Shown here piece after piece: positions 8,068 through 15,718 of a stretch of DNA of 64,000 nucleotides. Position numbers and translations under genes: made by a program. The DNA comes from Planctomycetota bacterium (GTDB lineage: Bacteria > Planctomycetota > JAJSAM01 > JAJVHW01). The notes below the pieces were generated by a model. The model was not told the DNA's origin. It made no database searches and saw only the letters and a list, made by a program, of their open reading frames with translations. How positions within the stretch are numbered: the stretch's first letter is position 1; every line of letters begins with the position of its first letter. The stretch spans positions 1-64,000 of the forward strand of contig JAJFFG010000092.1 in assembly GCA_021776825.1 (NCBI GenBank), given 5' to 3'.

Positions 8068-10979
8068 ATCCCCACGACATGAACCCCCACGGCACGAACC
8101 CCCAAGACATGAATGACGCGCAGAACGAGCACATGGACGACGAGGCGCTGCTGACGGCGTTTGCCCTCGGAGAGCTCGAGGGCGCCGAGCACGACGCCGT
8201 GGCGGCGCGCGTGGCAGCCGACGTCGAGGCCCAGGCGCTGGTCGACGAGATCCGCTCGATGGGCGATCTGCTGACGAGCGAACTCGCGACGGAGTCGGCG
8301 GGGACGTTGACGGCGGAGCAGCGGGCGGCGATTGCAGCGGCGGCGGCTCCGGTGGCGTCCGGCGGGCGGCTGCGGAACCTGTGGCCGTTGGTCGGGATGG
8401 CGGCGTCCGTCGTCGCGGGCGTCGGCCTGGCGACGTGGCTGGCGGGGGATGTCTCCGCGCGTCGCGACGCGGAGTCGGCCTCGGCGACGTGGGGATCGAA
8501 CGGGCCATTCGACTCGGTGCTGGGCCGAAGTAAGGGTGGCCGGGTGTACCACTACGACGCCAGCGACCGTCCGGATGACCTGGGCAATCTGCCGGCCCAA
8601 CGCGAAGTGCAGCACGCTCACGGGAACGTCGAGCTCGCGGGGAGGAGGGCCGTCGCTGCGATTCCTGTGGACCGCCTGTCCGACCTCGTCGGCAGCGGCG
8701 GTGGGGGCGGGAACAACGGGGGCGACGGCTACGAGCTCGCGCCGAACATCAACCGCCGCGACCCGCTCCGCGATCCACGCGGGGGTGGCGACCGGACGGT
8801 CGCCACGTTCAACGAACCGATCGAGCCCTCGTCGGTGACCGAGGACATCACCGCCAAGCCCGGAGACGCGTCGTCGGCACCGGCCGCTCCGGCGCCCGCA
8901 ACCTTCTCCCGGAAGCCGGGGGCCCAACCGGGTAGACCCTCGCTGACACCGGCGACGAAGGCGCCGAAGCCGGGGGCGCCGCTGCCGGCCACGACCCCGC
9001 CGTATCTGTACGGCGCCGGCGCTAGCGCTGGGGGCGGCCACGGAACGGCCGTCAGCGGCGGAGGCGGAAGCCCCGACGACGGGATCGACCCCGCCACCCG
9101 ACGGGCTATGGAGGACAATCGCATGGGGCCGCTGCGTCGTGACAAGCGCATCAGGCGCGACGGTGGACGTGGCTTCAACGGCGCCGGCGCCGCGGGAGAC
9201 AGCGAGGACACGTCGGTCGCCGGCGGCGGCGATGCCGGCGGCGTGATCGCCGGCGACAGCACCTGGGAGCGCGACGGAGACGGTCGCATCGTCGGCGTCT
9301 CGCGGCTGCCGATCGCGGTGCCCGTCCTCGCCGATCTCCCGCGTCTCGGCCTCGCCCTCCAAGGCACGGCCTGGAACGACGTGCAGGTTGGCGGGATCGT
9401 CAGCTGGGCTCGCGTTCGCGGCACGGCCGACATCAAGGTCGGCAAGCTGCTGAACCTGATCGAGACCGACGACGAGCTCGAGACCGCCGTCGCCGAGGTG
9501 GCCCTCGAGCAACTGCGGCGTATCCGGGCCCGCGACGAGGCACGGCGGCCCACGGCCACGCCGAACGGCGAGTGGTACGAGCATCCCGGTGAGCCGGCGT
9601 TCCGCGATCCGACCCAGGAGCCGCTCTCGACGTTCTCGATCGACGTCGACACGGCGTCCTACGCCAACATGCGGCGCTTCCTTTCGAACGGACAGGTGCC
9701 GCCCGCGGCATCGATCCGCATCGAGGAGATGATCAACTACTTCCCGTACTCGCAGGCCGCACCGACTGGCGATCACCCGATCGGCGTGGTCACCGAGACG
9801 GCCGCGTGTCCCTGGAACCCGCGTAACCGTCTGGTGCGCGTGGGCCTGAAGGCGCGCGAGATCGAGGACGAGCCGCCGGCGTCGAACCTGGTGTTCCTGG
9901 TCGATGTGTCCGGTTCGATGAAGGCGGCTGACAAACTGCCGCTCCTACAGAGATCTCTGAAGCTCATGGCGCAGCAGATGCGCGAGCAGGACTCCGTCGC
10001 GGTGGTGGTCTACGCCAGCGACAGTGGTGTACGGCTTCGAGCGACGCACGGTGGTGATCAGGAGGCCATCATGGCGGCCTTCGACAGTCTGGCTGCGGGC
10101 GGTTCCACCAACGGTGGCGCGGGCATCCAGGAGGCGTACCGCATCGCGAAGGAGAACTTCGTCGAGGGCGGCGTCAACCGCGTGATCCTCGCGACCGACG
10201 GCGACTTCAACGTCGGCGTCACGGATCGCAACCAGCTCGTCGACATGGTCCAGGAGCGCGCCCAGGACGGCGTCTTCCTGACGGTCCTCGGTGTCGGCAC
10301 CGGGAACCTGAAGGACGCGCAGCTCGAGTCGCTCGCCGACAAGGGCAACGGCCAGTACGCGTACCTCGATGGCATCAAAGAGGCGCGCAAGGTGCTCGTC
10401 GACCAGATGCACGGCACGCTCGTCACGGTCGCCAAGGACGTGAAGGTCCAGCTCGAGTTCAACCCGGTGCAGGTCGGGGCCTATCGGCTCATCGGCTACG
10501 AGAACCGGGTGCTCGCGGCCGCCGACTTCAACAACGACAAGAAGGACGCGGGCGAGATGGGCGCCGGTCACTCGGTGACGATGCTCTACGAGGTCGTCCC
10601 CGCAGCGACCGCGACGGCGTCCTCGACGATCGACTCGCTGAGGTACCAGCAGCCACGCATGGCTCCGAGCGACGCGGCCGGCAGCGGCGAGATGCTGACC
10701 GTCAAGGTCCGCTACAAGCAGCCCGACGGTTCGACGAGCGTGAAGCTCGAGCAGGGTGTGACGGACTCGCAGGCGACGTACTCGTCGGCGTCGGCGGACT
10801 TCAAGTTCGCGAGTGCGGTGGCCTCGTTCGGAATGATCCTGCGCGGCTCGCCGAGCTGCCACACGACGCTCGACGGGGTGCTGGAGCTCGGGACCGAGGC
10901 GATCGGGGATGACCCCGGCGGGTATCGGATGGAGTTCCTGGACCTGGTGATGAAGGCGAAGTCGCTGACAGGTCGGTGA
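8064..10979 (+). CDS. Anti-sigma-like domain fused through a membrane helix to a YfbK-type vWA domain
   Basis: A 971-residue fusion. Residues 1-17 are a short repeat (MNPHD, MNPHG, MNDAQ). Residues 25-75 resemble anti-sigma N-termini (DDEALLTAFALGELEGAEHDAVAARV), without the Cys/His zinc ligands. A single membrane helix lies at about 106-128, then about 400 residues of Gly/Pro/Ala-rich linker. From about residue 528 the YfbK N-terminal region begins (FSIDVDTASYANMRRFL), followed by a vWA domain with an intact MIDAS (VDVSGSM near 614) and the YfbK/DUF3520 tail. It likely holds the ECF sigma factor at the membrane and senses something outside through the vWA part. The coupling to the sigma factor is supported by the 4-bp overlap; the signal is unknown. 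Confidence 0.85.
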   Translation: MNPHDMNPHGTNPQDMNDAQNEHMDDEALLTAFALGELEGAEHDAVAARVAADVEAQALVDEIRSMGDLLTSELATESAGTLTAEQRAAIAAAAAPVASGGRLRNLWPLVGMAASVVAGVGLATWLAGDVSARRDAESASATWGSNGPFDSVLGRSKGGRVYHYDASDRPDDLGNLPAQREVQHAHGNVELAGRRAVAAIPVDRLSDLVGSGGGGGNNGGDGYELAPNINRRDPLRDPRGGGDRTVATFNEPIEPSSVTEDITAKPGDASSAPAAPAPATFSRKPGAQPGRPSLTPATKAPKPGAPLPATTPPYLYGAGASAGGGHGTAVSGGGGSPDDGIDPATRRAMEDNRMGPLRRDKRIRRDGGRGFNGAGAAGDSEDTSVAGGGDAGGVIAGDSTWERDGDGRIVGVSRLPIAVPVLADLPRLGLALQGTAWNDVQVGGIVSWARVRGTADIKVGKLLNLIETDDELETAVAEVALEQLRRIRARDEARRPTATPNGEWYEHPGEPAFRDPTQEPLSTFSIDVDTASYANMRRFLSNGQVPPAASIRIEEMINYFPYSQAAPTGDHPIGVVTETAACPWNPRNRLVRVGLKAREIEDEPPASNLVFLVDVSGSMKAADKLPLLQRSLKLMAQQMREQDSVAVVVYASDSGVRLRATHGGDQEAIMAAFDSLAAGGSTNGGAGIQEAYRIAKENFVEGGVNRVILATDGDFNVGVTDRNQLVDMVQERAQDGVFLTVLGVGTGNLKDAQLESLADKGNGQYAYLDGIKEARKVLVDQMHGTLVTVAKDVKVQLEFNPVQVGAYRLIGYENRVLAAADFNNDKKDAGEMGAGHSVTMLYEVVPAATATASSTIDSLRYQQPRMAPSDAAGSGEMLTVKVRYKQPDGSTSVKLEQGVTDSQATYSSASADFKFASAVASFGMILRGSPSCHTTLDGVLELGTEAIGDDPGGYRMEFLDLVMKAKSLTGR

Positions 10980-11180
10980 GTGCGGGCGGGCATCGGGATC
11001 CCGCCAGTTGGCCGTACGACGGGCTTCGCCTGGCCGACGGCGCCGTAGGGGTGGGTCTCCTGACCCACCCGCGCCGACGACGGCTCGCGCGGGCGATGGC
11101 GGTGGCTGGCGCACGCCGGCGATGACGGTGATGCGCACGAGTTGCGGTCGTGCGGGTCGCCGAGCTGCGACGTCGTCGAC

Positions 11181-11285
11181 CGATGGCCGTGCGGATCACG
11201 AGCGTCGTTCGCAGTGCGCCAGTGGACCCGTCAAGTGCGGCCAACCCCAGCGGGCGGGGCGGACCAGGGGGTCCGCCCGTACGAC
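11181..11285 (+). repeat. Duplicated intergenic segment, copy 1, with GGGCGGACC palindrome
   Basis: Starts gaccgatggccgt and ends in the 9-bp palindrome at 11257-11265/11270-11278 with loop AGGG. It matches 11361-11470 closely along its length, for example the blocks CGTTCGCAGT, CCAGTGGACCCG and CCCCAGCGGGCGGGGC. Confidence 0.8.
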
Positions 11286-11360
11286 CCGATTGAGGTGGCG
11301 CACGGCGGCGGACGGATGCGCACGCGCGACGAGACGCCGCGATGAGTGGGAGCACCGTCA

Positions 11361-11470
11361 TGGACCGATGGCCGTCCGTATGACGAGGGTTGTTCGCAGT
11401 CCGCCAGCGGACCCGCCTCGCGCGGATGACCCCAGCGGGCGGGGCGGACCAGGGGGTCCGCCCCTACGGC
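11361..11470 (+). repeat. Duplicated intergenic segment, copy 2, with GGGCGGACC palindrome
   Basis: Second copy of the 11181 segment, about 180 bp downstream in the same orientation. Its palindrome is at 11442-11450/11455-11463 with loop AGGG. Palindrome and flanks are conserved together, so the unit was duplicated as a block. Confidence 0.8.
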
Positions 11471-11816
11471 GCCGTTGACCCAGCGATCGCGTGGGGTTGG
11501 CGGAGGCGAGGTCGCCACGGATCCCCACCCGGGGCGCGCCGGTTGCGCTCGAGCGCAAGCGGCGTGACGCGGGGGATGAGGCCACGCAAGGCTGCGACCG
11601 AGGGCGTCGCGCTTGCGTGAGAGCCATCGCAGCCGCGGAGCCGACCAGGAACATGGGAGGCGCGGCGATTGCCACATGCCCCCGACGGGCGGCCACCTAC
11701 GACGGACGCCGCAATCGGCGTGACCCGCCGCCCACCGAATCGGCTTGCGATCAGCGGGCAAGTGTCCCGTATGCTCGGGGTGCCCCGTCCCATAGGGCCC
11801 TCCGAGAGGGAGAGGA

Positions 11817-14800
11817 ATGCCCGCACGACTACGAACCGGAAGCACGCTTGGCGTGCTGCTGGGTCTTGTGGTGCTCAGCACCGGACCGGTCGTCGAGGCC
11901 GGTGACGCGCTGCGGCGCCTCGATTCGCAACCGGTCTTCGAAGAGAACCGTGGCCAGGCTCTGGGCTCTGCCGACTACCTATGTCGCGCGGGCAGCCTCG
12001 CTTTGGCCATCTCCGAGGATTCGGCGACGACCACTCTCGTTGGCGAGGGTGGCGTGCGGTCCGACGTGCGCTGGCGCCCCCTCGGCGCTGCAGCCGTCGA
12101 TCCGGTCGGCCGTCGTCAGCGACCCGGCACGACCAGCTACTGCAAGGGCAACGACCGCTCGAAGTGGGTGCGCGGCGTGCGCAGCTTCCGCTCGGTGGCC
12201 CAGACGGCGGTGTGGAACGGCATCGACATCGTCTGGCGCATCGGCGGCTCCGGACTCGCGTACGACCTGATCGTCGCTCCGGGCGCTGACCCGCTCGAGG
12301 CACGCTTCGCCGTGGACGGCGCAGACAGCGTGCAGATCGAGGACGGCGCGCTGGTCCTCGAGACGGAGGCGGGCACGTTGCGGCACCGAGCTCCGTTCGC
12401 CTTCCAGGTCATCCGCGATCGGCGCGTACCCGTGGACTGCGGGTTCGTGGTGGAGCGCCTCGATGGCGCCGCGCCGATCGTCTCCTTCCGCGTGGGCGAG
12501 TACGACACCGAGCGCACGCTGGTCATCGACCCGACGCTCGAGTTCGCGTCGTACTTCGGCGGCATCGGCCCCGACCTCGTGAACGCGATGGTCTCCGAGC
12601 CGGACGGCACGATCGTCTGCACCGGTTTCTCCAGCTCGCCGCAGTCGCTGCCGGGCACCGACGAGAAGATGGGCGGCGACGGCGATGCGTTCGTCACCTC
12701 CGTCACGCCGGACGGCACCGTCACCACGGTCTACGTCGGCGGTGGTACGCGGGACGAGGCCTTCGGCATGGCCCTCGACGGCGAGGGCGGCGTCTGGATC
12801 ACGGGCGAGACGTACTCGCGTGACTTCCCGGTCGAGGACGGCCCGCAGACGGCCTACGTCGATCGCGCCGAGTCGTTCCTGACGCTGGTCGAGGGCGACG
12901 TCATCACGTTCTCGACGTACATCGCCGGGTCCGGCGACGAGACGGCGACCGACGTTGCAGTCGACACCGACGGACTGGTCTGGGTCGTGGGCCGCACGAG
13001 TAGCGACACCGACTTCGAGCTCGTCAACGCATTCGACGACACGCACGACGGCCCGCAGTTCCAGTTCGACGGCTTCGTGATGCAGCTCGACCCCGAACTC
13101 GATCCGCCCGACTTCGTGCTCTCGTCGTACATCGGTGGCTCGGCCGACGATCGGCCGTACACGTGTGAGCCGCATCCGGACGGTGGGATCGTGGTCGGTG
13201 GCTACACCCAATCCACGGATCTGCCAGCGACGACGGGTGCGTTCCAGAAGATCATGGCTGGCTTCGCCGACGGTTGGATCGCGCACGTCGAGGACTCGGG
13301 CATTACCTGGCTGACGTACTTCGGCGACATCGGGTTCGACGCGGTCAACGACCTCGCCGTCGACGCGGGTGGTGACGTCTACATCACGGGTCGTACCGAC
13401 TCGACCGGGTTCCGCGGTACGGCGGGGGCGGTCCAGCGCGAGAAGTCGCACTTCGACGACGCGTTCGTCGCCCGCATCGGCAACGACGGCAAGCGGCAGG
13501 AGTACCTGACGCTGCTCGGCGGTCGTGGCTTCGACGTCGGCTTGGGGATCGTGGTCAACGCCTCCCGCGAGGCGTGGGTCACGGGTGGCACCGGGTCCCC
13601 CGAGTTCCCGATCACCGGCAGCTCGCTCACCAACTCGTTCAACGGCGGCGCCGAGCTCTACAAGCTGGGTGGCGACGCGTTCGTGTCGGTGATCGCGCCG
13701 GACGGCAAGAGCACCAGTTTCTCGACGTACCTCGGCGGCTCCGACCTCGATCTCGGGCGCGCGATCACGCTCCTCGGCAATCGTCGCGCGATGGTGGCCG
13801 GCAGCACCCGCTCCACCGACTTCCCGCTGCAGGACGAATTCCAGTCGCTCTACGGCGGTGAGGGCGACGTGTTCTTCGCCGAACTGGCACCTCCCGACAA
13901 CGCGCTCGACGACATCGCGCTCGTCGAGTCCTCGGGGCCGCACGATCTGCGCACGACGGACGTCCGCCCGCGGCGCGCGGACCTGACGTGGGTCCAGGAT
14001 CTCGACGCGATCAACGCCACGGCCGTGCAGGTCCAGCGGCGCATTCTGCCGAACGGTGGCTTCGCGACGGTGGCGGTGCTCGGTGCATTCACCACGCTCT
14101 TTGCCGATCAGTCGGTCGTCCCGGGTCAGGCGTACTCGTATCGCGTCGTCGCGCAGGGCGAGGGCACGATCTTCCCGTCGGCCGAGATCATCGTGCGCAC
14201 TCCGACCGAGGAGGAGGACACGCGTCCGGACGACGACCCCGCCACCGGCGGTGGCACGGTGTTCGACCTCGGCATATTCGATCCTCCGATCCCGGCGCCC
14301 GGCCTGTTCACGGTCGTGCCGCAGGGCGGCGGCCGCTTCGCTCTCGTCTGGCGAGACCGCGCGAGCGGCGAGTCCGGCTACGAGATCCTGCGCGCGATCG
14401 GCAACTCGCCCGAGACCGTCGTGACGCAGATCGGTCCCGGCGCGTCGGTCTTCGAGGACTCGGTCAACTCGTCGTCGCTCCTCGATGTGACGTATCGCGT
14501 TCGCGCGCTGTTCGGGACTGACTCCAGTGCGTCGTCGCTGCCGTTCACGGCCGTTGATCGTGGCGCCGGCAATCTCGCCGTTCAGCGCGGCAAGATCACC
14601 GACTCGATCCGCTTCCAGCGGGACAAGTTCTCGATCATGACGTCGTTCGAGGACGAGGGCCCGTTCGACACGAACGCCGACCTCTTGCGCCTCGTGTTCG
14701 GCAGCGCCAACGCACCGACCGTCATCGTCATCCCGGGCCGCGATCCAGGGTGGAAGGTGAGGAAGACGAAACTGATCTGGGACAGCAGAAAGAGCCTCGT

Positions 14801-14996
14801 GCCCTTCGTCCCGAAGACCAAGCTCGTGATCGACCTGAAGCGCAAGCGTCTCAAACTGAACGTCTCGCGCTTCGAGTACGAAGAGTCGCAGAACCCCGCG
14901 TTTGTGATCTTCGGGTATCGCTTCGGCGACCACTCGAGCGCCGACTCGGATCCCTGGATGATGTCGAAGCCGCGTGAGCTGGAGTTCGACCGCTAG
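11817..14996 (+). CDS. Secreted SBBP beta-propeller protein with Fn3-like region and shared C-terminal domain
   Basis: A 1059-residue exported protein. A signal peptide occupies about 1-28 (GVLLGLVVLSTGPVVEA). The next ~220 residues resemble the N-terminal part usual in SBBP proteins (FEENRGQALGSADYL near 39, and VIDPTLEFASYFGG near 236). Seven or so SBBP-type blades follow, each with a YFGG/YIGG, G-DAFV and DFP pattern. After about residue 710 there are Fn3-like segments (YSYRVVAQGEG, YEILRAIG). The last ~130 residues are a domain with VIPGRDPGWKV and IDLKRKRLKL that recurs in the proteins at 21469-23895 and 24263-26707. Ribosome site GAGAGG precedes the ATG. It is antisense to a long but artefactual frame. 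Ligand unknown; adhesion or matrix roles are inference. Confidence 0.87.
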   Translation: MPARLRTGSTLGVLLGLVVLSTGPVVEAGDALRRLDSQPVFEENRGQALGSADYLCRAGSLALAISEDSATTTLVGEGGVRSDVRWRPLGAAAVDPVGRRQRPGTTSYCKGNDRSKWVRGVRSFRSVAQTAVWNGIDIVWRIGGSGLAYDLIVAPGADPLEARFAVDGADSVQIEDGALVLETEAGTLRHRAPFAFQVIRDRRVPVDCGFVVERLDGAAPIVSFRVGEYDTERTLVIDPTLEFASYFGGIGPDLVNAMVSEPDGTIVCTGFSSSPQSLPGTDEKMGGDGDAFVTSVTPDGTVTTVYVGGGTRDEAFGMALDGEGGVWITGETYSRDFPVEDGPQTAYVDRAESFLTLVEGDVITFSTYIAGSGDETATDVAVDTDGLVWVVGRTSSDTDFELVNAFDDTHDGPQFQFDGFVMQLDPELDPPDFVLSSYIGGSADDRPYTCEPHPDGGIVVGGYTQSTDLPATTGAFQKIMAGFADGWIAHVEDSGITWLTYFGDIGFDAVNDLAVDAGGDVYITGRTDSTGFRGTAGAVQREKSHFDDAFVARIGNDGKRQEYLTLLGGRGFDVGLGIVVNASREAWVTGGTGSPEFPITGSSLTNSFNGGAELYKLGGDAFVSVIAPDGKSTSFSTYLGGSDLDLGRAITLLGNRRAMVAGSTRSTDFPLQDEFQSLYGGEGDVFFAELAPPDNALDDIALVESSGPHDLRTTDVRPRRADLTWVQDLDAINATAVQVQRRILPNGGFATVAVLGAFTTLFADQSVVPGQAYSYRVVAQGEGTIFPSAEIIVRTPTEEEDTRPDDDPATGGGTVFDLGIFDPPIPAPGLFTVVPQGGGRFALVWRDRASGESGYEILRAIGNSPETVVTQIGPGASVFEDSVNSSSLLDVTYRVRALFGTDSSASSLPFTAVDRGAGNLAVQRGKITDSIRFQRDKFSIMTSFEDEGPFDTNADLLRLVFGSANAPTVIVIPGRDPGWKVRKTKLIWDSRKSLVPFVPKTKLVIDLKRKRLKLNVSRFEYEESQNPAFVIFGYRFGDHSSADSDPWMMSKPRELEFDR

Positions 14997-15068
14997 AACC
15001 GACCACTATCTGCCCGTCCCGGCCCGGGTCCTTGGGAGCCGCCCCTCCCTTGGGCCTAACCGAAAACC

Positions 15069-15104
15069 ACCAGGCCGTCTCGCGTATGTGAGGCGGCCTG
15101 GTTT
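15069..15104. terminator. Bidirectional hairpin terminator
   Basis: A 13-bp stem, 15069-15081 pairing with 15090-15102 (ACCAGGCCGTCTC / GAGGCGGCCTGGT, one G-T pair) with an 8-base loop. It is preceded by AAAA and followed by TTT, and lies between two convergent genes. Confidence 0.8.
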
Positions 15105-15113
15105 CGATTCGGA

Positions 15114-15270
15114 TTCACCACAGCGGCACCGCGGACACGGCGGAACACAGCGAGAAGGCGGCAGGAACCAGCGCGCCTGCTGGGGTTGACGGCCCGCACC
15201 GGGTGCTCGGATTCAAGACGGCCCCCCGCTCGCCGTGCTCCGCGGTGCTCAGCCGTGTCGCCGTGGTGAA
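15114..15270. repeat. Repeat family C, copy C1 (terminal inverted repeats)
   Basis: Starts TTCACCACAGCGGCACCGCG and ends with the inverse form CGTGTCGCCGTGGTGAA. The outer ends pair as TTCACCACrGCGrCAC. The type (CACCACGG-GACACGG repeats that translate as HRGHGG) is a common intergenic repeat in planctomycetes and other environmental phyla, as I recall. A second copy is at 50807-50997. Confidence 0.7.
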
Positions 15271-15304
15271 CCCCTCCGGCGAGGAACGAGCCGCCGCTGC
15301 GGGC

Positions 15305-15718
15305 TCAGCCCTCGAGTCGGCCGCGCAGTTCGTCTGGCATCGGCGCGGCTGCGCTGTCGGCACCGACGCAGACCATCGTCACCTCGGCGACGGTTACCGG
15401 TGCGGCATCGTCGTCGGCGTCCGCGCGGTGGAGTGTCTGGGACCACGTGAACGACGTGCGGCCGAAGCGCGTGATCTGACTCGTCATGCGCAGCTGGTCG
15501 CCCAGGTGGATCTGACCGCGATACGTCACGTCCTGCCGGAGCACCATGACGTGCACGCCGTACACGTCCGGGATGGACGTGTAGGTCATCCCGCGCTCGC
15601 GCAGGAACACGAGTCGGCCGTGCTCGAACCAGAGCACGTGCGTCGCCTGGTTGACGTGGCCGTAGGCGTCGAGCTCGTACGAGCGGGCTTCGACCTCGAA
15701 CGTCGAGACCGCGCTCAC
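15305..15718 (-). CDS. Acyl-CoA thioesterase, 4HBT (hotdog) family
   Basis: A 137-residue single hotdog domain. The family motif is near residues 16-37: ELDAYGHVNQATHVLWFEHGR, with the catalytic-type Asp17. A GTG start overlaps the stop of the formate dehydrogenase gene (GTGA), so it is the last gene of that operon. Family members cleave acyl-CoA thioesters such as 4-hydroxybenzoyl-CoA. The substrate here is unknown and no metabolic link to formate is obvious. Confidence 0.88.
   Translation of the reverse strand: MSAVSTFEVEARSYELDAYGHVNQATHVLWFEHGRLVFLRERGMTYTSIPDVYGVHVMVLRQDVTYRGQIHLGDQLRMTSQITRFGRTSFTWSQTLHRADADDDAAPVTVAEVTMVCVGADSAAAPMPDELRGRLEG

Larger units (their letters stand above)
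10980..11816. other. 837-bp non-coding gap with palindromes and a duplicated segment
   Basis: No credible gene is seen; open frames here are compositional. The gap holds a 9-bp palindrome GGGTGGGTC-tcct-GACCCACCC at 11049-11070. It also holds a ~105-bp segment present twice (11181-11285 and 11361-11470), each copy ending in the palindrome GGGCGGACC-aggg-GGTCCGCCC. The last 300 bp lead into the SBBP gene and presumably carry its promoter; I could not pick a convincing one. Confidence 0.7.
14997..15304. other. 308-bp convergent intergenic region (terminator plus repeat C1)
   Basis: Lies between the converging SBBP and thioesterase genes. It holds a strong hairpin terminator (15069-15104) and the terminal-inverted-repeat element C1 (15114-15270). 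No gene is seen. Confidence 0.75.

Noticed and set aside
11979-14933. 984-codon open frame on the minus strand
   Set aside because: Lies exactly opposite the SBBP gene, which has clear blades and a signal peptide; the antisense product is compositional only.
14974-15189. Short frame giving PQRHRGHGGTQREGG
   Set aside because: This is the typical translation of the CACCACGG repeat end (element C1), not a protein.
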